A DNA stretch of 64,000 nt from JAUXFS01 sp963772635 (GTDB lineage: Bacteria > Pseudomonadota > Alphaproteobacteria > Rhodospirillales > Defluviicoccaceae). A model generated the notes under the pieces. It had not been told where the DNA came from. It did no database searches and saw nothing but the letters and a program-made list of their open reading frames with translations. Where the stretch lies: positions 1 through 64,000 of the forward strand of contig CAVYYK010000026.1 of assembly GCA_963772635.1 (NCBI GenBank). Direction: 5' to 3'. Shown piece by piece: positions 35,387 through 48,923 of the stretch (its first letter is position 1; the number at the start of each line of letters is the position of its first letter). Made by a program: the position numbers and the translations under genes.

Positions 35387-35866
35387 ATGGACCTGGCCGG
35401 CCGTGTTGAAACGCTGATTGGTCCGACCGTGGAAGCGATGGGCTTTTCGCTGGTCAGGGTGCAGGTCTTGGGCCAGAACCGGCCCAGGTTGCAGATCATG
35501 GCCGAGCGGACGGATGGAGAGTCGATGCTGGTTGAAGATTGTGCTGCCATCAGTCGGGCCGTATCCGCGGTACTCGACGTCGAGGATCCGATTGCGGGGG
35601 CGTACACTCTCGAAGTGAGCTCCCCCGGGATCGACCGTCCGCTGGTGCGCTTGGCCGACTTCGACCGGTTCGCCGGTTTCGAGGCCAAGGTCGAGATGGA
35701 CTTGGCCGTCAACGGCCGCCGCCGGTTTCAGGGCCGGTTGCTGGGCACCGAGGGCGATGCGGTGCGGTTGCGTATGGAGGACTCCGAGGTGGTGTTGCCG
35801 TACGTGGATATCCGGCGGGCGAAACTTGTGCTGACCGAGGAACTGCTCGCGACGGGCGGGCATTGA
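35387..35866 (+). CDS. rimP: Ribosome maturation factor RimP
   Basis: 159-residue factor for 30S subunit maturation. The N-terminal domain begins LAGRVETLIGPTVEAMGFSL, and YTLEVSSPGIDRPLVRLADF is the strongly conserved linker. The C-terminal SH3-like barrel has FQGRLLGTEGDAVRLRMEDS. ATG 35387 follows GGAAAGGGTTGTTG and gives the family length; the ORF upstream covers the leader hairpin and is not coding. It is first in the rimP-nusA-ylxR-infB-rbfA-truB-rpsO-pnp series. Confidence 0.95.
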   Translation: MDLAGRVETLIGPTVEAMGFSLVRVQVLGQNRPRLQIMAERTDGESMLVEDCAAISRAVSAVLDVEDPIAGAYTLEVSSPGIDRPLVRLADFDRFAGFEAKVEMDLAVNGRRRFQGRLLGTEGDAVRLRMEDSEVVLPYVDIRRAKLVLTEELLATGGH

Positions 35867-35889
35867 ATGGGAACTGTAGCGGATCACCG

Positions 35890-37467
35890 ATGAGCCAGAC
35901 AACGATGGAAACCGATGCCGTTCACGCGCGTCCCGAATTGCTTCAGGTCGCGGACACGGTCGCTCGAGACAAGGGGATCGACCGCGAGGAAGTGCTTGAG
36001 GCGATGGAACAGGCAATCCAGAAGGCCGGACGGTCCAAGTACGGACACGAGCACGATATTCGCGTCAGGATCGACCGCATCAGCGGCGAAATTTCCCTCG
36101 CCCGTTACCTCGAGGTCGTCGAGGAGGTGGAAAACGAAGCTACTCAGTTGACGGTGCCGGTGGCGCAGCGGCGGAAGGCCGATGCGCAGGTCGGCGATGT
36201 GCTGGTCGATCCCTTGCCGCCGATCGATTTCGGCCGCATCGCCGCGCAGACCGCGAAACAGGTGATCGTCCACAAGGTTCGCGAAGCCGAGCGCAGGCGC
36301 CAGTACGACGAGTTCAAGGACCGCATCGGCGAAGTAGTCAACGGTTTGGTCAAACGCGTGGAGTTCGGCAACGTCGTCGTCGATCTCAACCGCGCCGAGG
36401 CGTTGCTGCGCCGGGAAGAAACCATTCCGCGAGAACACTTCAACACTGGTGATCGGGTGCGCGCCTACATTGTCGACGTGCGCGAAGAACCTCGCGGGCC
36501 TCAGGTATTCCTCTCGCGTACGCACTCGCAGTTCATGGTCAAGTTGTTTGCCCAGGAGGTGCCGGAAATCTACGAAGGTATCATCGAGATCCGGGCGGTC
36601 GCCCGAGATCCCGGTTCGCGTGCCAAGATCGCCGTGTTTTCCAACAATTCCAGCATTGATCCGGTCGGTCCCTGCATCGGCATGCGCGGCTCGCGCGTTC
36701 AAGCGGTGGTCGGCGAGTTGCAGGGCGAGAAGATCGATATCATCCAATGGTCGGGGGATCCCGCCACTTTCATCGTCAATGGCTTGGCCCCCGCTGAGGT
36801 TGCCAAGGTGGTGCTTGACGAAGAGGCCAATCGTATCGAGGTGGTCGTGCCCGATGACCAGCTCAGTCTTGCGATCGGCCGCCGCGGACAGAATGTCCGA
36901 CTCGCCTCGCAACTGACCGGGTGGGACATCGACATCCTTACCGAGGAGGAGGAAAGCAACCGCCGCACGGAGGAATTCCGCGTCCGTTCGCAGACCTTCA
37001 TCGACGCCCTCAATATCGACGACGTGATCGCCCACTTGTTGGTCACCGAGGGTTTTTCGTCGATCGAGGACGTGGCGTTCGTTCCGGTCGACGATCTATG
37101 CGCAATTGAGGGTTTCGAAGAGGAAGTCGCCCAGGAATTGCGCAGCCGCGCCCGTGCCTACCTTGCCGTTCGCGACGAGGAAGACAACCGCAAACGTGTC
37201 GATATGGGGGTTGCCGACGAGTTGGCGGCGATTGACGGCATTAAACCATCGATACTGGTGGCCCTCGGGGAACACGGCGTGAAGACTCTCGACGACCTTG
37301 CCGACCTCGCCGGCGACGAGCTGATGGAAATCGCACCAGAGGGAACGCTGAAACTGGATCGCGCCAACGAAATCATCATGGCGGCGCGGGCGCATTGGTT
37401 CGCCGACGAACAGAACGACGCTGGCGACGTGGCCGACGAAGCCCCGGCGGGGCCTCAGGAGGGATGA
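35890..37467 (+). CDS. nusA: Transcription termination/antitermination factor NusA
   Basis: 525-residue RNA-polymerase-associated factor that controls pausing, termination and antitermination. Domains in order: N-terminal RNAP-binding domain (VARDKGIDREEVLEAMEQAI), S1 (GEVVNGLVKRVEFGNVVVDL), KH1 and KH2 (PCIGMRGSRVQAVVGELQGE; LSLAIGRRGQNVRLASQLTG), and two C-terminal helix-hairpin-helix acidic repeats (EGFSSIEDVAFVPVDDL; LGEHGVKTLDDLADLAG). The ending (DEAPAGPQEG) is acidic. ATG 35890 was chosen because it starts the conserved domain; the frame is open far upstream without similarity. Confidence 0.97.
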   Translation: MSQTTMETDAVHARPELLQVADTVARDKGIDREEVLEAMEQAIQKAGRSKYGHEHDIRVRIDRISGEISLARYLEVVEEVENEATQLTVPVAQRRKADAQVGDVLVDPLPPIDFGRIAAQTAKQVIVHKVREAERRRQYDEFKDRIGEVVNGLVKRVEFGNVVVDLNRAEALLRREETIPREHFNTGDRVRAYIVDVREEPRGPQVFLSRTHSQFMVKLFAQEVPEIYEGIIEIRAVARDPGSRAKIAVFSNNSSIDPVGPCIGMRGSRVQAVVGELQGEKIDIIQWSGDPATFIVNGLAPAEVAKVVLDEEANRIEVVVPDDQLSLAIGRRGQNVRLASQLTGWDIDILTEEEESNRRTEEFRVRSQTFIDALNIDDVIAHLLVTEGFSSIEDVAFVPVDDLCAIEGFEEEVAQELRSRARAYLAVRDEEDNRKRVDMGVADELAAIDGIKPSILVALGEHGVKTLDDLADLAGDELMEIAPEGTLKLDRANEIIMAARAHWFADEQNDAGDVADEAPAGPQEG

Positions 37468-37473
37468 ACCGTC

Positions 37474-38106
37474 ATGACACGGCGGCCGAGGCTGCCGACC
37501 GAAGACGGTGACGGCACGTGCCAACGACGATGCATCGTCAGCGGCGCCGTCAAGAGTAAGGACGAATTGTTGCGGTTCGTGATCGGACCGGATGGGCAGG
37601 TGGTCCCGGATATCGAGGGCCGACTTCCCGGAAGGGGTTTTTGGTTGAGCGCGAGACGGGATATGTTAGAGAAGGCCTGCGCAAGGAACCTGTTCGCCAA
37701 GGCGGCACGCAAGGACGCAATTGTCGCTGCCGGCCTCATCGATGAGGTCGAGCGGTTGCTGACCCGTCGTTGCCTCGATCTGATCGGGCTGGCCAGACGG
37801 GCCGGCCAGGCCGTAGCAGGGCACGACAGGGTGCGGGGATGGGTCAAGGGCGGGCGCTGTGGCGTCCTGCTGGCCGCCGCCGACGGTGCCCCGGGCGGTC
37901 GGGCGAAAATGCGCGCATTCGCGGCGGGAATGCCGGTCGTGGAGGTGTTTAGCGGCGCCGAACTGGGCGCCGCCGCCGGGTGCGAGCGGGCGGTCCACAT
38001 GGTCGTTGCGCCGGGTAAGTTGGCTGTCGGCCTTGTTCGCGAGGCAGCGCGATTGGCCGGATTCAGGGCAGCACCCAGCGGGGATGCCGGCGCCGAAGAG
38101 AAATGA
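37474..38106 (+). CDS. YlxR-L7Ae fusion RNA-binding protein
   Basis: 210-residue fusion of a YlxR domain (DUF448; CQRRCIVSGAVKSKDELLRF, then PDIEGRLPGRGFWLSARRDM) with an L7Ae/L30-type RNA-binding domain (CLDLIGLARRAGQAVAGHDR, then GVLLAAADGAPGG). The fusion between nusA and infB is standard in alphaproteobacteria. YlxR has been linked to RNase P and translation-related control, but its role here is unproven. It begins seven bases after nusA and ends ten bases before infB. Confidence 0.93.
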   Translation: MTRRPRLPTEDGDGTCQRRCIVSGAVKSKDELLRFVIGPDGQVVPDIEGRLPGRGFWLSARRDMLEKACARNLFAKAARKDAIVAAGLIDEVERLLTRRCLDLIGLARRAGQAVAGHDRVRGWVKGGRCGVLLAAADGAPGGRAKMRAFAAGMPVVEVFSGAELGAAAGCERAVHMVVAPGKLAVGLVREAARLAGFRAAPSGDAGAEEK

Positions 38107-38115
38107 GACGGACCC

Positions 38116-40719
<2,604 letters not shown>

Positions 40720-40771
40720 GTCTCGGCGGGACGCCCGTTCGGCGGTGCCGGTTCCATTTGATGAGGGTAGG

Positions 40772-41194
40772 ATGACGCGGGGGGAGACAAGGGCTCCCAG
40801 TCAGCGGCAACTCCGCGTCGGCGAGGAGTTGCGGCACGCGCTGGCGTGGATACTGGAACGCGGCGACCTTCGCGATCCCTCCATCGCGGGGATTTCGGTG
40901 ACAGTGACCGAGGTGCGGGCGAGCCCCGATCTGCGTATCGCGACGGCTTTCGTGACGCCTCTTGGCGGTGGTGACGCCGAAGCGGTGGTGGCGGCGTTGA
41001 ACCACGCCAAGGCCTTCCTTCGGCGGAAGGTGGGTGGTGCGGTCAAGTTGCGGTACGTTCCCGAGTTGGTCTTTCGCGCCGATCCATCGTTCGATGAAGC
41101 GAGCAGGATTCTCCGCTTGCTCCGCGATCCGGTGGTGGCGCGGGATCTCTCGGACGGCGACGAAGACAAAGAAGGAGATGGTAGTGGGACGTAG
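40772..41194 (+). CDS. rbfA: 30S ribosome-binding factor RbfA
   Basis: 140-residue KH-fold factor required for 16S 5' end maturation and cold adaptation. Matching elements are SQRQLRVGEELRHALAWILE, DPSIAGISVTVTEVRASPDL, ATAFVTPLGG and LKLRYVPELVFRADPSFDEA-type sequence (VKLRYVPELVFRADPSFDEA). ATG 40772 is preceded by GAGGGTAGG. The C-terminus overlaps the truB start by 11 bases. It belongs to the nusA-infB block, where many ribosome-assembly genes are cotranscribed. Confidence 0.96.
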   Translation: MTRGETRAPSQRQLRVGEELRHALAWILERGDLRDPSIAGISVTVTEVRASPDLRIATAFVTPLGGGDAEAVVAALNHAKAFLRRKVGGAVKLRYVPELVFRADPSFDEASRILRLLRDPVVARDLSDGDEDKEGDGSGT

Positions 41195-42110
41195 GCGCCA
41201 CGGCGTGCCGGTTCATGGTTGGTTGGTGATCGACAAACCGGCAGGCGTGACGTCTGCGGCGGTTGTCGCCGCCGTGCGCCGGGCGACCCATGCCGCCAAG
41301 GTTGGCCACGGCGGTACCTTGGATCCGCTGGCGACCGGTGTCCTGCCGATCGCGCTGGGCGAAGCGACCAAGACCGTCTCCTACGTGATGGACGGATCGA
41401 AGATCTATCGGTTCACCATCCGCTGGGGCGAGCAGCGAAATACCGATGACGCCGAAGGAGACGTCGTGAACGTCAGTGACGTTCGTCCGACGGAAGAGGC
41501 TATTCGGGCGGTGCTGCCCCGGTTCGTCGGCGAGATCGACCAGGTTCCGCCCATCTTTTCCGCGGTCAAGGTGGCGGGCCAGCGCGCCTACGCCCTGGCC
41601 CGGGCGGAAATACCGGTCGAGTTGGAGTCCCGCACGGTGCGCGTCGAAGGCATCGAACTGATCGACATGCCAGATGCCGATCATGCGGTGTTTGAAGTAA
41701 TCGCAGGCAAAGGGACCTACATGCGGGCGCTTGCCCGCGATTTGGCGGTTGCTCTCGGCACCGTTGGTCACGTTGCCGCGCTGCGGCGGAACTCCGTCGG
41801 ACCGTTCACCGAATCCGCGGCGATTCCCCTGGATAAAATCGATTCCCTGGGGCATAGTGACGGCCTCAAGGAACACCTGCTTCCGGTTGGGGCGGCGCTG
41901 GACGGCATCCCGGCGTTGAATCTGACTGAAGCGGAGGGCCGACGCCTTCAGCGTGGACAGCCCGTTGCGGTATTGCCCGTGGCGAGCAGGTCATCCATCA
42001 AGCACCTTTCCAGGGACGCGGTTTTCTGCGCCATGGCTATGGGGCGACCGGTGGCGCTGGCGACAGTCAAGGGCGGTGAGATCCGTCCCCTCCGTGTTCT
42101 CAACCTTTAA
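41184..42110 (+). CDS. truB: tRNA pseudouridine-55 synthase TruB
   Basis: 308-residue pseudouridine synthase that makes psi55 in the T-loop of tRNAs. Motifs: GWLVIDKPAGVTSAAVVAAV, then the catalytic aspartate D47 in GHGGTLDPLATGVLPIALG, GEIDQVPPIFSAVKVAGQRA and GKGTYMRALARDLAVALGT. GTG 41184 was preferred to ATG 41178 because AGGAG (41173-41177) touches the ATG but is well spaced from the GTG. Overlap with rbfA suggests coupling. rpsO starts 16 bases downstream. Confidence 0.96.
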   Translation: MGRRRHGVPVHGWLVIDKPAGVTSAAVVAAVRRATHAAKVGHGGTLDPLATGVLPIALGEATKTVSYVMDGSKIYRFTIRWGEQRNTDDAEGDVVNVSDVRPTEEAIRAVLPRFVGEIDQVPPIFSAVKVAGQRAYALARAEIPVELESRTVRVEGIELIDMPDADHAVFEVIAGKGTYMRALARDLAVALGTVGHVAALRRNSVGPFTESAAIPLDKIDSLGHSDGLKEHLLPVGAALDGIPALNLTEAEGRRLQRGQPVAVLPVASRSSIKHLSRDAVFCAMAMGRPVALATVKGGEIRPLRVLNL

Positions 42111-42125
42111 AAAACGGAGTAACCG

Positions 42126-42395
42126 ATGTCGATTACTGCTGAGCGGAAGCAAGAAGTAATAGCGGAGTATGGAACCGCTGTAGGCGACACCGGTTCGCCC
42201 GAGGTCCAGGTAGCCATTCTTACCGAACGCATTCGCAACCTCACCGAACACCTCAAGATCCACAAGAAGGATTTCCATTCACGCCGCGGCCTGCTGATGA
42301 TGGTCGGTCAACGTCGGCGGCTGTTGGACTACCTGAAGAGGAAAGAGGTGCAGCGCTACGAGACGGTTATCGAGCGCTTGGGGCTGCGCCGTTAG
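42126..42395 (+). CDS. rpsO: 30S ribosomal protein S15
   Basis: 89 residues, the normal length. S15 binds the central domain of 16S rRNA early in assembly. The family sequence is clear: EVIAEYGTAVGDTGSPEVQV, ILTERIRNLTEHLKIHKKDF, HSRRGLLMMVGQRRRLLDYL. ACGGAGTAACC precedes ATG 42126. The 109-base gap before pnp is a typical rpsO-pnp arrangement; no strong terminator is visible in it, so read-through to pnp is likely. Confidence 0.98.
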   Translation: MSITAERKQEVIAEYGTAVGDTGSPEVQVAILTERIRNLTEHLKIHKKDFHSRRGLLMMVGQRRRLLDYLKRKEVQRYETVIERLGLRR

Positions 42396-42504
42396 CGCTG
42401 TTTGTCGAGATTTCCGGCCGTTTTCCAATCCAAAGCATAACCAAGCCGAGGGTGACGGTGAACGCCGAACCAATGTCTGTACGTATGTGGGAAGGAAGAT
42501 AGAG

Positions 42505-44625
<2,121 letters not shown>

Positions 44626-44890
44626 ATCAATCGCGCAAAGGCCGCGACGCGAAAGTGGCGACCGAAACACGCAACCGGTTGTACGAGCGCTGGGAAAGGC
44701 CGTCTTTCCCCCTCGTCCGCGGTTGTTCCGAGCCAGCCGAGTGCGCGGGCGGCGGATGTTGGAGTCGCTTTTTTACGATCGGTCCATATATAACCCGAGT
44801 AACAAGCGGGTAGGAAATAACCATCGGATTGGTAAAATGGTGACGCGGTTTCGGAACACTTTCGATGGCGCGAAAGGTTGATGAAGGCTC

Positions 44891-46279
44891 TTGACTTCTC
44901 TCCTGATATCCGGCCGGGAGCTGTTACCCATCGTCGAGGGTGGGAAAGGGGTGTCCATTTCCAATGGACTCAGCGCCGGCGCTTTCGCGGCCGCCGGTTG
45001 CGTGGGCACCTTCTCGGGCGTCAACGCCGATTCTTTCGACGACCAGGGGCGCGTGGTTCCGCAGGTCTACCGCGGCAAGACCCGCAGGGAGCGTTACGAG
45101 GAACTGATCGCCTACGGCATTCAGGGAGGCATCGCTCAGGCCAGGAAGGCGCACGAAACATCCAACGGCAGCGGCCGGTTGCACATGAACGTTCTCTGGG
45201 AGGCCGCCGCCACCCCGAGGATTCTGCACGGCGTGTTGGAAGGCGCCAAGGGCTTGATTCACGGCATCACCTGCGGCGCCGGGATGCCCTACAAGCTGGT
45301 CGAGATCGCCTCCGAATACAGTGTCTACTGTTATCCCATCGTCTCCTCGGCCCGGGCCTTCCGTGCGTTGTGGAAGCGGACCTACCACAAGTACCGGGAG
45401 CTGCTCGGCGGTGTGGTCTACGAGGATCCGTGGCTGGCCGGCGGCCACAACGGGCTGAGCAATTCCGAGGATCCGAGGAAACCCGAAACACCCTATCCGC
45501 GGGTTCGCGAACTGCGACAGGAGATGAGCGGATACGGCCTGGGCACGACACCGATCTTCATGGCCGGGGGAGTCTGGTACTTGAGGGATTGGGCGGACTG
45601 GATCGGTAACGAGGAATTGGGGCCGATCGCCTTTCAGTTCGGGACCCGGCCGGTGGTGACCCAGGAAAGTCCGGTTTCCGACGATTGGAAGAAAAAGTTG
45701 CTGACTTTGAAGCCGGGAGACGTCGCTCTTCATCGGTTCAGCCCGACCGGGTTCTACTCGTCGGCGGTCCATAACCACTTCCTCGACGAATTGATGGAGC
45801 GCAACGACCGCCAGGTGGCCTATACCCGCGCCCCCGTAGGCGACCACACCGAACCGCTGGCGATCGGCGTGCGCGGCCGGCAGGTCTATCTGACGCCGCA
45901 GGACAAGGCCCGCGCCGACGGGTGGATCGATGCCGGCTTCACCGAGGCGATGAAAACCCCCAATTCGACCTTGATATTCGTTACCCCCGACAAATCGGCG
46001 GAAATCCGCACCGATCAGCAATCGTGCATGGGATGTCTCAGTCAGTGCCGGTTCAGCAACTGGGCGGAGAACGAAGCCGGCACCACCGGCAAGGTGGCCG
46101 ATCCCCGTTCTTTCTGCATTCAGAAGACTCTCCAGGACATCGCCCACGACGGCGACGTGGAGCGGAACCTGTTGTTCGCCGGCCACAACGCCTTCAAGTT
46201 CGCCGACGACCCGTTCTACAGCAACGGCTTCGTTCCGACGGTCGGCCAGTTGGTGGATCGGATCCTGACCGGTGACTGA
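44891..46279 (+). CDS. Nitronate monooxygenase-like flavoprotein with Cys-rich tail
   Basis: 462-residue TIM-barrel protein of the nitronate monooxygenase/YrpB family, which use FMN. The N-terminal strand is GRELLPIVEGGKGVSISNGL; GLIHGITCGAGMP, the HKYRELLGGVVYEDPWLAGG region and TTPIFMAGGVWYL correspond to FMN-binding loops. Unusually, about 85 residues follow the barrel with C379, C382, C386 and C409 (SCMGCLSQCRFSNW ... SFCIQ), a pattern able to hold an Fe-S cluster. TTG 44891 is the first possible start after an in-frame stop; AAGG is close upstream. The 265-base gap before it shows no gene. It is followed by irr, about 105 bases on. Confidence 0.82.
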   Translation: MTSLLISGRELLPIVEGGKGVSISNGLSAGAFAAAGCVGTFSGVNADSFDDQGRVVPQVYRGKTRRERYEELIAYGIQGGIAQARKAHETSNGSGRLHMNVLWEAAATPRILHGVLEGAKGLIHGITCGAGMPYKLVEIASEYSVYCYPIVSSARAFRALWKRTYHKYRELLGGVVYEDPWLAGGHNGLSNSEDPRKPETPYPRVRELRQEMSGYGLGTTPIFMAGGVWYLRDWADWIGNEELGPIAFQFGTRPVVTQESPVSDDWKKKLLTLKPGDVALHRFSPTGFYSSAVHNHFLDELMERNDRQVAYTRAPVGDHTEPLAIGVRGRQVYLTPQDKARADGWIDAGFTEAMKTPNSTLIFVTPDKSAEIRTDQQSCMGCLSQCRFSNWAENEAGTTGKVADPRSFCIQKTLQDIAHDGDVERNLLFAGHNAFKFADDPFYSNGFVPTVGQLVDRILTGD

Positions 46280-46384
46280 GGGGGTTGGCGGCGACCGGAC
46301 CGGAAACCGCGATCACCCGTTTGGGGAAGCTCCAAAAGAAGATTTTGAATTGCAAAAACATCTCGTGGTGGTATCAAGGACAGC

Positions 46385-46852
46385 ATGAGCAGTGTTGTCG
46401 GTCGCGGGAATGGTACCCATATACGGGATATGATAAAAATGCGCCCCTACAGTCGTGTTCTGGACCGACTGCGTTCCGCGGAATTGCGCCCGACCCGCCA
46501 GCGTCTAGCGCTGGCCCGATTGCTGTTCGAAAACGGCGACCGTCACATCACCGCCGAGCGCCTGCACGAAGAGGCGCTTTCGGTCGATGTGCGGGTGTCG
46601 CTGGCGACCGTGTACAATACCCTTCATCAGTTCACTTCGGCAGGGCTGCTACGGGAGATTGTCGTCGACGGGACCCGCTCCTATTTCGATACCAATACCG
46701 ACGATCACCACCATTTCTTCTTCGAGGGCAAAGGCCGCCTGGAAGATATTCCAGCCGATCGGATCGTGGTTTCCGAATTGCCGCCACCACCCTCGGGAAC
46801 GACCGTCTCGCGTGTCGACGTGATCGTTCGCGTCAATGACTCAAGAAAATAA
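46385..46852 (+). CDS. irr: Irr-type iron response regulator (Fur family)
   Basis: 155-residue Fur-family protein of the Irr clade, which in alphaproteobacteria senses haem/iron status and represses or activates iron genes under limitation. Winged helix: ELRPTRQRLALARLLFENGD, VSLATVYNTLHQFTSAGLLR. The characteristic histidine cluster is TDDHHHFFFEGKGRLEDIPA. The C-terminal half lacks the CxxC motifs of zinc-binding Fur. AAGGA precedes ATG 46385. It is followed by an Irr-box-like site and a rubrerythrin gene in the same direction. A separate Fur protein is encoded at 26360. Confidence 0.92.
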   Translation: MSSVVGRGNGTHIRDMIKMRPYSRVLDRLRSAELRPTRQRLALARLLFENGDRHITAERLHEEALSVDVRVSLATVYNTLHQFTSAGLLREIVVDGTRSYFDTNTDDHHHFFFEGKGRLEDIPADRIVVSELPPPPSGTTVSRVDVIVRVNDSRK

Positions 46853-46883
46853 TATGCAGCAACATCAATAAGATCCATAACAG

Positions 46884-46900
46884 TTTAGAATAATTTAAAA
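46884..46900 (+). promoter_or_regulatory. Candidate Irr box (iron control element)
   Basis: TTTAGAATAATTTAAAA matches the palindromic iron control element of rhizobial Irr targets (TTTAGAA-x3-TTCTAAA type, from memory) at about 15 of 17 positions. It sits between irr and the rubrerythrin gene, about 110 bases before the latter, next to TTGACT (46906-46911), a possible -35. The region is the most AT-rich in this part of the window. Confidence 0.6.
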
Positions 46901-47010
46901 ACTCCTTGACTTCCGTCTTGCCCCCGTCCAAAGTGTAGCCTTACCGTTACAATGCGCTGCCGAATGGCGCTGGCGCATCTGATCAACTTCGTTATCAGAG
47001 GGAGAGGGAA

Positions 47011-47430
47011 ATGGCTGCACTGAAAGGTTCGCAAACGGAGGAAAACCTAAAGGCTGCGTTCGCCGGTGAGTCCCAGGCCAACCGCCGCTATCTCTATTTC
47101 GCCCAGAAGGCGGACGTCGAAGGCTATAACGACGTTTCCGCCGTGTTCCGGTCGACCGCCGAGGGCGAGACCGGTCATGCCCATGGGCACCTGGAATATC
47201 TCGAAAAAGTCGGCGATCCGGCGACAGGTCTGCCCATCGGCGGTACCGGCGAGAACCTCAAGGCGGCGATCGCCGGCGAGACCCACGAATACACCGACAT
47301 GTACCCGGGAATGGCCAAGACCGCGCGCCAGGAAGGTTTCGAGGAAATCGCGGACTGGTTCGAAACCCTGGCCAAGGCCGAGAAGTCTCACGCAGGGCGC
47401 TTTCAGAAGGCCCTGGACAATATGGACTGA
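47011..47430 (+). CDS. Rubrerythrin (short, ferritin-like domain only)
   Basis: 139-residue ferritin-like diiron protein. The E-x-x-H and glutamate ligands are visible in LKAAFAGESQANRRYLYFAQ, STAEGETGHAHGHLEYLEKV, AAIAGETHEYTDMYPGMAKT and LAKAEKSHAGRFQKAL. It has no C-terminal rubredoxin domain, so electrons must come from a separate carrier. Rubrerythrins reduce peroxide or store iron. GAGGGAGAGGGAA is an excellent ribosome site. The Fe-S protein encoded next and DUF3501 after it form a recurrent trio with rubrerythrin in proteobacteria. The Irr box upstream points to iron-regulated expression. Confidence 0.93.
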   Translation: MAALKGSQTEENLKAAFAGESQANRRYLYFAQKADVEGYNDVSAVFRSTAEGETGHAHGHLEYLEKVGDPATGLPIGGTGENLKAAIAGETHEYTDMYPGMAKTARQEGFEEIADWFETLAKAEKSHAGRFQKALDNMD

Positions 47431-47557
47431 CAAACTCTTTGACGAATGGTGAGAGGGAGCCGGGCTTGCGGATTCCTCTCCGCCTTTTCGGCGTTTCCCG
47501 GGAACACTAACGTTCGGAAAGGCAGATCGCCGGCATCGCGCCGGCGGAGGGGGTTGC

Positions 47558-48895
47558 ATGCGTGAAGGCAGTCTCGACGCCCCGACCCGTCATCCGATCC
47601 GATGGCGCGACGAGGATTTCCACGATCCACAGAAACTCGATGCCGAACTGCGCCGGGTGTTCGACATCTGTCATGGTTGCCGCCGCTGCTTCAACCTCTG
47701 CGACAGCTTTCCCAGGCTTTTCGACCTGATCGATGAATCCAAGACGGGAGAACTGGACTCGGTCGACAGCGCCGACTTCAAGCCGGTCGCCGACGCCTGC
47801 ACCCTTTGCGACATGTGCTTCATGACCAAGTGCCCCTATGTGCCGCCGCACGAGTTCGACCTGGATTTTCCGCACCTGATGGTGCGCTACCGGGCGGTCG
47901 AGAAAAAGCAGGGCAAGGTCCCGTTCGCCGCGCGCCAGCTCACCGAAACCGATCGCAACGGCAAGTTGGCGGCGCCGGTGGCGCCCCTCGCCAACTGGGC
48001 GACCAAATGCGGCAATACGCTGACCCGGCCGGTGCTGGAATCGGTCGCCGGCGTTCATCGCGACGCCCACCTTCCCCGCTACCACGGCAAGACTTTCGCG
48101 TTGCGTGCCCGCAAGGAGACACCCGAGGTCAACCGGTCGGCGCCCGCCTTCGGCCGTAAGGCGGTGCTCTACGCCACCTGTTTCATCAACTACAACAGTC
48201 CCGACATTGGCGCCGCGGCGCGCAGCGTGCTCGCACGCAACGGCGTCGAGACCGAGGTCGTCTATCCCTCCTGCTGCGGGATGCCACAACTCGAACACGG
48301 CGACCTCGCCCGGGTCGCCGCCAACGCGCGCAAGATCGCCGCCGAGCTGAAGCCATGGATCGACAAGGGCTACGATGTCGTTTCCCTGGTTCCGTCGTGC
48401 AGTCTGATGTTGAAGTTCGAATGGCCGTTGATCGAGCCGGAGGACGACAACGTCACGGCGTTGAGCCAGGCGACGTTCGACGTTGCCGAGTACGTGGTCG
48501 ACATGGCGCGCAAGGAAGGCCTAGCCGATGGCCTCAAGCCCCTCGACGGCGGCGTCACCATGCACATCGCCTGTCACGCACGTGCCCAGAACATGGGTCA
48601 GAAGGCGACCGAGATGCTCAAGCTCCTGCCCGACACCGAGGTCAAGGTGATCGAGCGCTGCTCGGGCCATGGCGGCTCGTGGGGGATCATGAAGGATAAC
48701 TTCGAGGTGGCGCTGAAAGTGGGCCGGCCGGTCGCCCGTGAGGCGGCGGAGAACAAGTCCGCTTTCGTCGTTTCCGAATGCCCGCTGGCCCGTGATCATG
48801 TGGTTCAGGGGATGGAGCGCCTCGACGGTGGGGCGGCGCCGGTGGAGACGGTCCAGCACCCCATCGAGCTGATCGCCCGCGCTTACGGCGTGTGA
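47558..48895 (+). CDS. GlpC/HdrD-like Fe-S oxidoreductase
   Basis: 445-residue protein with two N-terminal [4Fe-4S] ferredoxin motifs (C38, C41, C44, C48 in CHGCRRCFNLC; C81, C84, C87, C92 in CTLCDMCFMTKC) and two CCG-type domains (PSCCGMPQLEHGD and ERCSGHGGSWG). This is the layout of the GlpC subunit of anaerobic glycerol-3-phosphate dehydrogenase and of heterodisulfide reductase subunits. No GlpA/GlpB partner is present. Beside rubrerythrin it may be the electron donor that replaces the missing rubredoxin domain, an inference from context. It starts 128 bases after rubrerythrin and is followed by the DUF3501 gene. Confidence 0.88.
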   Translation: MREGSLDAPTRHPIRWRDEDFHDPQKLDAELRRVFDICHGCRRCFNLCDSFPRLFDLIDESKTGELDSVDSADFKPVADACTLCDMCFMTKCPYVPPHEFDLDFPHLMVRYRAVEKKQGKVPFAARQLTETDRNGKLAAPVAPLANWATKCGNTLTRPVLESVAGVHRDAHLPRYHGKTFALRARKETPEVNRSAPAFGRKAVLYATCFINYNSPDIGAAARSVLARNGVETEVVYPSCCGMPQLEHGDLARVAANARKIAAELKPWIDKGYDVVSLVPSCSLMLKFEWPLIEPEDDNVTALSQATFDVAEYVVDMARKEGLADGLKPLDGGVTMHIACHARAQNMGQKATEMLKLLPDTEVKVIERCSGHGGSWGIMKDNFEVALKVGRPVAREAAENKSAFVVSECPLARDHVVQGMERLDGGAAPVETVQHPIELIARAYGV

Positions 48896-48923
48896 GCACG
48901 ACAGGGAGCAGAGGAACACGGCC

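Noticed and set aside
44692..44712. Terminator after pnp (GGGAAAG/CTTTCCC hairpin)
   Set aside because: The stem is real, but no T-run follows and it lies about 70 bases after the stop; unsupported as an intrinsic terminator.
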